The notes beneath the pieces were generated by a model. It searched no databases and was not told where the DNA came from. It worked only from the letters and a program-made list of their open reading frames with translations. A program made the translations under genes and the position numbers. Source: an uncultured Burkholderiales bacterium (GTDB taxonomy: Bacteria; Pseudomonadota; Gammaproteobacteria; Burkholderiales; Burkholderiaceae_C). From it: DNA of 64,000 nt. Position 1 is the stretch's first letter. Each line of letters opens with the position of its first letter. This document shows positions 10,116 through 18,959 of the stretch, in pieces. The stretch spans positions 1-64,000 of the forward strand of contig CAIRQX010000114.1 in assembly GCA_903880855.1 (NCBI GenBank). Reading direction: 5' to 3'.

Positions 10116-10201
10116 TCTGGACGATCAGGGTACTCTGGACACCCTTAGGGCGTCCAGATTCTTGACGCTTGCATTGCTCTGAACGGGTAGGGGTGTCCAG
10201 A
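10116..10201. repeat. Palindromic repeat, copy A (TCTGGAC/GTCCAGA heptamers)
   Basis: TCTGGAC at 10116 and 10134; GTCCAGA at 10152 and 10195; two degenerate copies between. Confidence 0.75.
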
Positions 10202-10230
10202 GTGAATGCAAGTTTGAAGTTATAGATTAG

Positions 10231-10253
10231 TTCGAGTCCAGGTGGGCCCACCA
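10231..10253 (+). pseudogene. tRNA 3'-end fragment (T-loop to CCA), isotype unassigned
   Basis: TTCGAGTCCAGGTGGGCCCACCA reads as T-loop, T-stem 3' strand, acceptor 3' strand and CCA; no matching 5' body upstream. Confidence 0.5.
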
Positions 10254-10282
10254 TTTAAATAGTCAACCTTGAGTGGCTTTTT

Positions 10283-10316
10283 TTAAAAATAAAAAAGGGC
10301 GAATGTCTCGCCCCCT
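10283..10316 (-). terminator. Rho-independent terminator of the 10327 ORF
   Basis: On minus: GGGCGA-gacat-TCGCCC followed by TTTTTTATTTTT. Confidence 0.7.
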
Positions 10317-10326
10317 TTGGTATTTT

Positions 10327-10956
10327 TTAAGCCGCTCCGTGGGAGTCCACGTACAAGGCATAAATGGAATGGCAACTTCCCGTGTAGAGCCTGTTTTTCT
10401 TTGGTCCGCCAAAAACCAAATTAGCACAACGTTCTGGCAACTTAATGAAGCCGATGGCCTTTCCTTCAAGGTTAAAGATCTTCACACCATCGAGGTCTTC
10501 AGACTTGCCTTTTAAGTTGTAAACCTTGCGTGTTGCATTGTCTTTGGGCTCTGAGGCAAGCGCTCCGTTGCTACCCCATCCGCACCACAAGTTACCAGCT
10601 ATATCGACTTTGAAACCATCCAACGCGCCTTGGTCGTCAGCATCAATCAACATGGTCTTGTTAGAAACTGAACCATCTGCATTGACGTCATAGCTCCAAA
10701 TGTTGCGGTTGGGCGTACCTTTCCACTCAACGACATAGAGCTTCTTTTCATCTGGAGAGAAGGCGATACCATTGGGGTTAACCAAATCAGAAATCACTGC
10801 TGTGAGCTTGCCGTCCGTACCGATGCGGAAAACGTTCGTATTGGTTTGCTCGCGCTTACCCTTAAAGCCTTCCCACATCTCAAGCGACACCGCGTTGTGA
10901 CGAGCATGGTTGTGAAACGTGAGCCACCCGATGTGCTTGTCTTTATGGGCAAGCAT
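10327..10956 (-). pseudogene. Chimeric ORF: enoyl-CoA hydratase N-terminus fused to SMP-30/gluconolactonase C-terminal part
   Basis: MLAHKDKHIGWLTFHNHARHNAVSLEMWEGF is crotonase-like; KGKREQTNTNVFRIGTDGKL..YALYVDSHGAA aligns with the C-terminal part of the 22972-24072 protein. Confidence 0.8.
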
Positions 10957-10985
10957 CTTGTCTGATTTAATACGACGCTTACCTT

Positions 10986-11756
10986 CTAACCTAAAGTGCC
11001 CGCATCCACCGTGAGGCAACTTCCCGTCATAAAAGAGGCCTCCGAAGAAGCCAGCCAAAGGATGGGATATGCAATCTCCACGGGATCTGCCCAGCGCTTC
11101 AGCAGATTTTGTTCATATCGTTGGTGGTCAATTTCAATGCCAGACTTTCGAGCTTCTACCGCGCGCTTGATGTGAAAGGGCGTAAGTGTTGCACCCGGAC
11201 AAATTGCGTTCACACGAACTTGGTGCTGCGCTTCTTCATAGGCCAAAGTTTTGGTCAATGAAACAATGCCAGCCTTGGTCACATCGTATTGCCCCATCCC
11301 TACCCTAGGATGGAACGCGTGTGTTGAAGACACGTTCACAATACTGCCAGCTTTACTTTGTCGCAAGCTGGGCAATGCCTCTCTGGCCATGTACACATAA
11401 CTGAGCAAATTCACAGCAATGATTTGATTCCAAACTTCAGCCGTTGAGTCTGCCAGTGGCTCATAAGAGCGCATGCCCGCGTTGTTCACCAAGATGTCCA
11501 GTTGCCCCCAATGTGACACAACGCGCGAGATCACTTCTGCTGCTGAAGCTTCAATGGCAAGATCGACAGGGATGCAAATAACTTCAGCACCCGGGATGGC
11601 GTCTTGAACAGATTTGGAAACTGCCTCTAAGGGTGAATCTGGCAAGTCGACCAACGCCACCTTGGCACCATGTTCACAAAAAAGTTTGGCAGTGGCCGCG
11701 CCAATACCGCCAGCGCCCCCCGTCACAATGGCTACTTTGCTGGCAAGTCTTTTCAT
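10986..11756 (-). CDS. SDR family oxidoreductase
   Basis: VAIVTGGAGGIGAATAKLF, NNAGMRS, YDVTKAG, SFMTGSCLTVDAGTLG motifs. Confidence 0.93.
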   Translation of the reverse strand: MKRLASKVAIVTGGAGGIGAATAKLFCEHGAKVALVDLPDSPLEAVSKSVQDAIPGAEVICIPVDLAIEASAAEVISRVVSHWGQLDILVNNAGMRSYEPLADSTAEVWNQIIAVNLLSYVYMAREALPSLRQSKAGSIVNVSSTHAFHPRVGMGQYDVTKAGIVSLTKTLAYEEAQHQVRVNAICPGATLTPFHIKRAVEARKSGIEIDHQRYEQNLLKRWADPVEIAYPILWLASSEASFMTGSCLTVDAGTLG

Positions 11757-11766
11757 ATGGAGGGGC

Positions 11767-12273
11767 CTATCCTAGGGTACTGATTTCTTGATGTTCGACG
11801 AAATCTGGATGTCGATAAATTCGCAAAATTGCGACGATGCTGTAGACGCTCATCAACAATGCAGTCAAGGGTATCGCGACGTACCAGTAAATTTTGTTAA
11901 CCTGAAGATAGGGTGTGGTTTCGCCTGAATTAAAGCCAAATTCTGCGCCGTAATACACCAAGATCCAAAGCAAAAATAGCATCGATAAATGAATGGCGAC
12001 TGAAATCAATCGCTTCAGATCAGGGCGCCAGATTTTGTCGAATGCGCCCACTCTGTAAAGTGATCCTTCGCGCCAAAGCGCAGCCGTTCCAGCAAATGTC
12101 AGCCATACAAACAGAAGGTCAATGAGCTCGTCGTAACCCGAGACGCTGATACTGGGAAAACTTCTTTGTACGATTCCAAAACCCAATAGCAAAAAGAGTC
12201 CAAAGAAGCATGCAATGACAGTCCATTTCAACACATGGGCGATTGTTTTATCGAGCTGAATGAGGAATGTCAT
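11767..12273 (-). CDS. TRAP transporter small permease DctQ
   Basis: 4 TM segments; overlaps the end of DctM; start at MTFLIQLDKT. Confidence 0.88.
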   Translation of the reverse strand: MTFLIQLDKTIAHVLKWTVIACFFGLFLLLGFGIVQRSFPSISVSGYDELIDLLFVWLTFAGTAALWREGSLYRVGAFDKIWRPDLKRLISVAIHLSMLFLLWILVYYGAEFGFNSGETTPYLQVNKIYWYVAIPLTALLMSVYSIVAILRIYRHPDFVEHQEISTLG

Positions 12274-13568
12274 TTGATGAGACCAAAACCGAATAATTGC
12301 GGCAACCACATTGAGAAGCTAGGCACATACGTGACAAGACCCAATACCACCACCATGGCCAGTAAATAGGGCGCCAGTTCACTCACAATGTCAGCAATGG
12401 GAACCTTCGCAATGCCCGACACCACAAACAAACAAAGTCCTACTGGCGGCGTGACCAATCCAATCATCATGTTGACGACCATGATCACACCAAAATGGAT
12501 GGGGTCAATTCCGATAGCGGCAATCACAGGTGCAAGGATGGGGTACGTGATGATCATGATGGCAATTGTTTCTAGGAACATGCCTAAAAACAGTAGGACC
12601 AAATTGATGATGAGCAAAATCATGATGGGATCGGCCGACAACTTCATGAGTGCCTGCAGAATTTGATTGGGCACTTGTTGCTGAATCAGTACCCATCCAA
12701 ATGGGGCAGACATTGCAATGATGAACAGCACTTGAGCTGTTTGTGTTCCCGACTCCCACACCGTGTCAACCAAAGCTTGCCAGGTCAGTTCGCGATAGAT
12801 GAACTGACCCAACACAAAGGCATACGCAGTCGCCAAAACAGCCGCTTCAGTGGGGGTGACAACACCAGAAAAGATGGCAACCAGAATGGCTGGCGGCATC
12901 GCGAGAGCCGGAATGGCTTTAATGAACGTGTTCAATGCTTCACTGTCAAATCGCACGCCCTCAGAGACTGGCAAATTCAATTTCTTGGCTTGCAGGCCAA
13001 TGGCCACCATCAAGCCAATGCCCATCAAAAGACCAGGAATAATGCCAGCCAAAAACAAAGCGCCCACCGAAACATTGGCCAAGCTGCCATAAATCACAAA
13101 CGGAATGCTAGGGGGAATGATGGGACCAATGGTGGCCGATACAGCAGAGATGGTGGCCGAAAATTTGGCCGTGTACCCCTCTTTGATCATTGCCCGAATT
13201 TCAATGACGCCCAAGCCTGCAGCGTCCGCAACGGCCGAGCCCGACATGCCTGCAAAAATCATGCTGCCAATGACATTGACGTGGGCTAAGCCGCCTCTGA
13301 CTCGGCCCACCAGCAGTTTTGCAACTTCAAAAATGCGTTCGGTGGTGCCGCCCACATTCATCAAGTTGCCGGCCAATATGAAAAACGGAATGGCCAGCAG
13401 CGGAAATGATGTGGTGGCGACGTAGGTTCTTTGAATAAAAATTAACAGCAGGTCCGTGCCGCTTGTTGCGATCATGATGACCGCAGCGATCAGACCCAAT
13501 GCGCCTGCAATTGGAAATCCTAAAAGAATTGTGATGCAGGTGGCAATGAGGATGAACGCAACAAGCAT
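12270..13568 (-). CDS. TRAP transporter large permease DctM
   Basis: GSMIFAGMSGSAVADAAGLG; IIPPSIPFVIYG; 432 aa. Confidence 0.95.
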   Translation of the reverse strand: MLVAFILIATCITILLGFPIAGALGLIAAVIMIATSGTDLLLIFIQRTYVATTSFPLLAIPFFILAGNLMNVGGTTERIFEVAKLLVGRVRGGLAHVNVIGSMIFAGMSGSAVADAAGLGVIEIRAMIKEGYTAKFSATISAVSATIGPIIPPSIPFVIYGSLANVSVGALFLAGIIPGLLMGIGLMVAIGLQAKKLNLPVSEGVRFDSEALNTFIKAIPALAMPPAILVAIFSGVVTPTEAAVLATAYAFVLGQFIYRELTWQALVDTVWESGTQTAQVLFIIAMSAPFGWVLIQQQVPNQILQALMKLSADPIMILLIINLVLLFLGMFLETIAIMIITYPILAPVIAAIGIDPIHFGVIMVVNMMIGLVTPPVGLCLFVVSGIAKVPIADIVSELAPYLLAMVVVLGLVTYVPSFSMWLPQLFGFGLIK

Positions 13569-13584
13569 TGCAGAACAGACTGAA

Positions 13585-14606
13585 TTAAGTTTTAGCGGCT
13601 GATACTGCGCGTGACCAATTGGTCCAGTTTTCGTCGCCTATGCTCTTGCGCAACACATCGTATGCAGGGGCCATTTTGTCTCGGAAGGGCGCAACATCGG
13701 GTCGGGTAATGGCCAAGCCAGCCTTCTGCATGATCGCAATTTGCTCTTCCTCTTTTTCGCGAACTGCTTTTCTGGCTGCTTGCCCAGCAACCGTTGCTTC
13801 TTCTGAAATAATTTTGCGCTGCGCTTCATTCAGCTTGCTTTGCCAAGCACGCTGATTGGCGACCAACATGATGGACGTGTAGATGTGTTTGGTCAGCGCA
13901 ATATGGCTCTGCACTTCAAAAAACTTAGCTGCAAAAGTGGTGCCAATGGGATTGTCTTGGCCATCAACCGTTTTGTTGGCCAGCGCCAGGTAAACCTCTT
14001 GGAAGGCAATCGTTTGTGTATTGGCACCCAAGGCTTCAAAGGCAGACTTGATGGCCAATTCTGGCGGTACACGCAGCTTCAGACCTTTGATGTCGTCTGG
14101 GGTGCGAATGGCTTTGCGGCTGTTGGACAGTGCACGGAAGCCCCACTCAAAGTTGGCAATCCAGCTGAAACCTACCGCTGTTAATTGTTGAGCCAACCAA
14201 TCACGTCCAGTGACATCGAGGGCTTTGTGGGCGTGCTCGTAACTGTCGAAATGATAAGGGATATTGATAACGCCAAGAGGCTTGGAAATTGACTCGATGT
14301 TGGATGGGTTCATCAAAATCATGTCGATGGCGCCAAGCCTTGTTTGCTGGGCTGTCTCGACGGGTGAGCCAAGTGTGTTGTTGGGATAAATGGTGATTTT
14401 GATTTCGCCATTGGTGCGGTCGCTGATGCGCTTCACCATTTTTCGGCTTCGGTGTGGACGGGGTGAGAGAGGTCGGCAGGGTGCGTGAGTTTCAGTTCTA
14501 CGGCTGCTTTTGCCGGTATCCATAAAGAGCCGATGGATGCTGCAGCCCCTGCTTGCAAAACACTGCGTCTGTTGAGGGAAGAAGTTTTTGGGGTTGAGTT
14601 TGTCAT
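13585..14606 (-). pseudogene. TRAP substrate-binding protein DctP, frameshifted at a T5 tract (14439-14443)
   Basis: N-terminus MTNSTPKTSSLNRRSVLQAGAAASIGSLWIPAKAAVELKLTHPADLSHPVHTEAEK is in one frame and MVKRISDRTNGEIKITIYPNNTLGSP onward in another. Confidence 0.8.
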
Positions 14607-14629
14607 GTCTGTCTCCTTTTTAAATAATT

Positions 14630-14641
14630 CTTGCATACAAG
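14630..14641. promoter_or_regulatory. Candidate GntR operator (CTTGCATACAAG)
   Basis: Reverse complement of the CTTGTATGCAAG core at the other end of the same GntR gene; upstream of the DctP SD. Confidence 0.6.
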
Positions 14642-14651
14642 ATTTTGGTCG

Positions 14652-15413
14652 TCAAGTATTCTTTGCGCGGGTCTTGAGTTTCTCTTTGATGGGTTTGGAT
14701 TGGTCCCGAATTGACTTCACAACAATAGAGAGTCCATTCTGAACATGCGACTTCATGGCCTTTGCTGTCCCTGCGCTGTCGTGCTGTTTGATGCGTTCAA
14801 GAATGGCGCCGTGTTCAACCATGGCTTTGTCCCAGCGTTCAGGCCATAAGTTGGATGCGTATCGGGCGCGATCGATCCGCAGTGCCAATAAGTTCCAGAC
14901 CCACAGCAGGACGGGGTTGCCAGAGTATTTCAATATCAAACGGTGAAATGCTTTGTTGGCTTTGAAGTAATCTGGCAGCTGATCTTGGGCACGGTGCTTC
15001 AGCATCGTGTAGTGAAGGATGCCCAATTCTGCTGTTTCTTCCTCTGTAATTCGCACAGCAGCCAATTCGCCTGCAAGGGCCTCAATGGCGGCGACCACAT
15101 CGATCAATGCGGCAGTTTCTTCTGCATCCAGTCGGGTGACTGTGGGTGAGCGATTGGGGTTTATATCTAGCAAGCCTTCTTGCGCCAAAGTTTTGATGGC
15201 TTCGCGTACGGGTGTTCTGGATACATTCAGGCGCTCGCACAATTCGCGTTCATTTAATTTTTCACCTGGGCCAATGGCACCGGCAACGATCAGGTTGCGC
15301 AATGTTTGTACGGTGCTGGCATGCATGTCCCCTTTACGCAAAGTGGCGCTCTTTTTTGTTTCAGCCGACAGGCTGTCTAGCGGGGTAGGGGTGTTGGTTT
15401 TATGTTTCGTCAT
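14652..15413 (-). CDS. GntR family transcriptional regulator, FCD domain
   Basis: GPGEKLNERELCERLNVSRTPVREAIKTLAQEGLL; start at MTKHKTNTPT (15413), not the 15911 ORF start. Confidence 0.9.
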   Translation of the reverse strand: MTKHKTNTPTPLDSLSAETKKSATLRKGDMHASTVQTLRNLIVAGAIGPGEKLNERELCERLNVSRTPVREAIKTLAQEGLLDINPNRSPTVTRLDAEETAALIDVVAAIEALAGELAAVRITEEETAELGILHYTMLKHRAQDQLPDYFKANKAFHRLILKYSGNPVLLWVWNLLALRIDRARYASNLWPERWDKAMVEHGAILERIKQHDSAGTAKAMKSHVQNGLSIVVKSIRDQSKPIKEKLKTRAKNT

Positions 15414-15435
15414 GACTGGGCTCAGTTTGACAGAC

Positions 15436-15459
15436 TTTATTCTTGTATGCAAGAATAAA
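15436..15459. promoter_or_regulatory. Candidate GntR operator, 10-bp inverted repeat
   Basis: TTTATTCTTG-TATG-CAAGAATAAA between divergent genes 14652-15413 and 15462-16856. Confidence 0.65.
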
Positions 15460-15461
15460 GC

Positions 15462-16856
15462 ATGAACATTGAGTCTATTTTCCATCAATTTTCTACGATC
15501 GACTCCACTGAGTCTGGCGTGGGGCTCGTCGGTGCTGGTGAATTTGGGGCTACTTTTGTCTCTCAGATTCATCGAATGAAGGGCGTCAAGGTGGTTGCCA
15601 TCTGCGACCAACAACCTGAAAAAGCCTTCCAAGTGGCAGTTCAGTCTGGCATCGACAAGGCAAGAATTTTTGTGGCACAAGATCTTGAATCTGCAAAAAA
15701 CGCCATCTCTCAAAACCAGTGTGTTGTTCTTAGCCGTGCAGACTGGCTTGCTCAACTGCCATTGCAGGCAGTACTCGAGGCCACGGGCGACCCTGAAAGT
15801 GCTGCGGCCACTGCATTGGCGTGCATCAAGTCGGGTAAGCATGTGGTCATGGCCACCAAGGAGGCTGAAATTGTGGTGGGTGCTGAGTTGGCCAGACTGG
15901 CCAAGCAACACAAGGTGGTCGTCTCCCCAGTAGATGGTGACCAGCCTAGTTTGTTGATCGGCCTCATTGAGTGGGCCCGGCTCTTGGGCTTGCCGGTCAT
16001 TGCTGCAGGTAAATCTAGCGAGTCAGATTTTGTATGGACGCCTGCTACAAACGAGGTGAAGGCTTGGGGCCAAACTGTGGTTTCAAAAGAAGTAGGGCAA
16101 AACTTTATTCCCAACGACCCTCATTCATGGGGTGACGTTTTAGCAAATCGAGCAAGTGTTCCTTTTGACCTGACCACAGTGCCAGACCTTTGCGAAATGG
16201 GCATCGTTGCCAACCACACCGGGTTGTTGCCCGATTGCGCAAGCCTGCACGCGCCAATGGCCAGAACCGTTGAGTTGCCCAGTATTTTTAGGCCCAAGGA
16301 AGAGGGCGGCATTCTCAGTGGCAAAGGCCGTGTAGACATGTTCAACTGTTTGCGCAGGCCCGATGAGCTTAGTTTTGCAGGCGGTGTTTTTGTGGTGATA
16401 GAGGCGCCCGATTTAGAAACAGGAAAGCTTTTTGCAGCCAAGGGCATACCAACTTGCCCCAACGGCAAATATGTCTTGATTCACAACCCAGTGCATTTGC
16501 TAGGTGCTGAGGCTGCCATGTCAATTCTCTCGGCGGTCAAAATGGGCACAAGCTGCGGCGGCCGAGACGTACGCCCCGTTGTCGATTTAATTGCAGTTGC
16601 GCAGCGTCAAATTCAAGTGGGTGAATTGTTTGAGATTGGTACAAGGCATGTCATTTCAGGCTTGGGTCACCAACTCATTGGCGCCAAGCCAATGTCGCAC
16701 GACAATCCGTTGCCCTATTATTTGTGCGCTGGTGCAAAAGTAATTCGTCCTATTCCAAAAGGAAAAATTGTCAGATGTGGAGATGTTGAAATAGATTCCA
16801 GCAGCGTCTTGTACCAACTTAGACAATCACAAGATCAACACTTCTTTCCTCACTGA
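15462..16856 (+). CDS. NAD(P)-dependent oxidoreductase/homoserine dehydrogenase-like protein with SAF-type C-terminus
   Basis: GVGLVGAGEFGATFVSQIHRMKGVKVVAICD Rossmann motif; C-terminal AGAKVIRPIPKGKIVRCGDVEID SAF-like segment. Confidence 0.82.
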   Translation: MNIESIFHQFSTIDSTESGVGLVGAGEFGATFVSQIHRMKGVKVVAICDQQPEKAFQVAVQSGIDKARIFVAQDLESAKNAISQNQCVVLSRADWLAQLPLQAVLEATGDPESAAATALACIKSGKHVVMATKEAEIVVGAELARLAKQHKVVVSPVDGDQPSLLIGLIEWARLLGLPVIAAGKSSESDFVWTPATNEVKAWGQTVVSKEVGQNFIPNDPHSWGDVLANRASVPFDLTTVPDLCEMGIVANHTGLLPDCASLHAPMARTVELPSIFRPKEEGGILSGKGRVDMFNCLRRPDELSFAGGVFVVIEAPDLETGKLFAAKGIPTCPNGKYVLIHNPVHLLGAEAAMSILSAVKMGTSCGGRDVRPVVDLIAVAQRQIQVGELFEIGTRHVISGLGHQLIGAKPMSHDNPLPYYLCAGAKVIRPIPKGKIVRCGDVEIDSSSVLYQLRQSQDQHFFPH

Positions 16857-16866
16857 TCTCACAGAT

Positions 16867-17793
16867 ATGACGCAAGTAAATTCCGAGAAAAAAAAGCTGC
16901 AATTCATAGATGCGCACCATCATTTTTGGGATTTAGAAAAAAATGACTACCCGTGGCTCAAAGACCATGAAGAACCCAACTTCTTCTTGGGCAATTACGA
17001 TGCCATCAAGCGTAATTATTTATACAAAGACTATTTGCAAGACAGCCAAGACTTTCAAGTGCTGGCCACCGTGCATTGCGAGGCTGAGTGGGACCGAGAT
17101 GATCAAGTAGGTGAGACCCAATGGCTTACAGACATTAACAAGCAAACTGGTTTGCCCACAGCCATTGTTGCGCACGCTTGGTTTGATACTGACAACGCGG
17201 CGGAGGTATTGGCAAAGCAAGCCGCTTTTCCTTTGGTGAAGGGCATTCGGTCCAAACCCAAGACCACGCTACAGCCCGATCTTTTGACAAACAATTTGCC
17301 TGGTGGCATGCAAGATCAGAGATGGTTGGAAGGGTATGCTCGATTAGAAAAGTACGGCCTTAGTTGGGACTTGAGGGTGCCGTACTGGCACCTTTATGAA
17401 GCTGCTGAAGTTGCTCGGCAATTTCCCAATACGCCCATTGTTTTAAACCATACCGGATTTCCTTGGGATCGAAGTGCGGAGGGCATCAGTGCTTGGAGCA
17501 AAGCCATGGAGGCGTTGGCCAAGCACCACCATGTGCACCTCAAGGTTTCTGAGTTTGGTCTGAAAGACCGCGCTTGGGACTATGCTTCCAACAAGGAAAT
17601 TGTGCTGCGTGCCATCAGCATTTTTGGCATTGAGCGGTGTATGTTCGCGTCCAATTTTCCTGTGGCTGGGTTGAGGGTTGATTTTGCGACTTTGTTAAAT
17701 TCGGTTGCCAACATGGTTTCAGGATTTACGGAGAAGCAGCAGCATGATTTTTTTGTTGGGAATGCTGCGCGGTTTTATCGCTTAGGTATCTGA
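16867..17793 (+). CDS. Amidohydrolase family 2 protein (PDC lactonase/LigI-like)
   Basis: QFIDAHHHFWDLEKNDYPWLKDHEEPNFFLGNYDAIKRNYL; LNHTGFPWDRSAEG; CMFASNFPVAGLRV. Confidence 0.92.
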   Translation: MTQVNSEKKKLQFIDAHHHFWDLEKNDYPWLKDHEEPNFFLGNYDAIKRNYLYKDYLQDSQDFQVLATVHCEAEWDRDDQVGETQWLTDINKQTGLPTAIVAHAWFDTDNAAEVLAKQAAFPLVKGIRSKPKTTLQPDLLTNNLPGGMQDQRWLEGYARLEKYGLSWDLRVPYWHLYEAAEVARQFPNTPIVLNHTGFPWDRSAEGISAWSKAMEALAKHHHVHLKVSEFGLKDRAWDYASNKEIVLRAISIFGIERCMFASNFPVAGLRVDFATLLNSVANMVSGFTEKQQHDFFVGNAARFYRLGI

Positions 17794-18072
17794 AAACGGA
17801 TGCGCATGTTGAAGCATGCCAAAACAATATTATTCTTACCCCCAATTAGCTTATGCTTAACTAAAACTCAATAGGGCATGCCAGTGGTGAACATGCGTAT
17901 TTCAACTCTTTCGATGGAAATGCATCGACCCAATGAGCGCGCATGGTCTAGTTCCTTTTGTGTTTTGCAAAGGTAAACTTCTGCCACTCACTGCAAAATG
18001 ATGACGTTTATTTCGATATGTCAGGTCTGGAGCCTGTAATTCAGAAATTACCAAAGTAACACTATTGGATGC

Positions 18073-18158
18073 TCTGGACACCCCCCAAGCGTCCAGAATC
18101 TGGACGCTTGGGACACTCTGGACGGTACCGGTGCTCTGGACGCTTTGGGGTGTCCAGA
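18073..18158. repeat. Palindromic repeat, copy B (TCTGGAC/GTCCAGA heptamers)
   Basis: Six perfect heptamers: TCTGGAC at 18073, 18099, 18117, 18135; GTCCAGA at 18091, 18152. Confidence 0.8.
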
Positions 18159-18379
18159 CCAGGGTGGTACTAATTAATTGCTGCATCCCCAAGTATGTCG
18201 AGATGGTTTGACGCCCCGCCCAGCAGAAAAACTGTTGGGGCTGTTTAACGGTACTTAGATACGCACGTTACGAATGACTACGACTTGATAACCTAAGACG
18301 TTAGCGCTGTTTTTTTTCACTTTAGAAAGAGGGCGGGGTATTAGCAAGCCCAAGCCATTAACCCCTCGGATCCTCTTCT

Positions 18380-18706
18380 TTACGCAGCAGGCTGAACAGG
18401 AGTGAGGCGTTTTGAGAGGTTGCGAAGAATTATCAAGATGGCGGCTCCTTGAGCTGTCTTTCCTATATTTCCGACGATAGCCTCTAAGTAGCTTCCAATC
18501 TCTGGTACGGCAGTCATTGCACTAGCAAATGCAGTGAGTGCAAGCGCGCTGAGAATCACTCTCACTTGAAATTCTGAAGGGGTGTAATAGCCAAACACAC
18601 AGCCACATGCAAGGAGCAGCAACGAGCCAAAAGGAATGGTGACCCCGACAGCCATTAAGACGGCAATCAGTAGACCTACTAACCCAACGATTTTGTCTGT
18701 ATTCAT
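18380..18706 (-). CDS. Small hydrophobic membrane protein, unknown function
   Basis: MNTDKIVGLVGLLIAVLMAVGVTIPFGSLLLLACGC; internal ATG with upstream GGAGC. Confidence 0.55.
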   Translation of the reverse strand: MNTDKIVGLVGLLIAVLMAVGVTIPFGSLLLLACGCVFGYYTPSEFQVRVILSALALTAFASAMTAVPEIGSYLEAIVGNIGKTAQGAAILIILRNLSKRLTPVQPAA

Positions 18707-18959
18707 GGAAGCTCCTAAATAGTTTTTGCAAATAAAAAGCCATGCACCACAAGTGTGCAAAACCGAATGTATAGACCTATTAAGTGAATAACTCGAGATA
18801 AACCCTTGTACAAATGCCAAAAATGCTTAATCTGAGTTGCATATGAGTACTAAATTCGGTACTTTGAGAAATTCGATGAGATTAGATTCTTGATTAAAGT
18901 TATACAAGTTGGTGCCGATATACACAATGCTAGTAATTTAAAACCTATGGAGCCTCGCT

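Noticed and set aside
10263-10469. Small ORFs over the SMP-30 3' end (both strands)
   Set aside because: Overlap the terminator and the SMP-30 frame; no independent support.
12663-13289. 208-aa plus-strand ORF
   Set aside because: Antisense to a clear TRAP DctM gene; His/Asn/Arg-rich low-complexity translation with no family signal.
14652-15911. 419-aa ORF start for the GntR regulator
   Set aside because: The extra N-terminus is antisense to the 15462 dehydrogenase; a normal GntR start is at 15413.
17902-18192. 96-aa minus ORF
   Set aside because: Created largely by the palindromic repeat copy B; repetitive translation (VQSTGTVQSVPSVQ).
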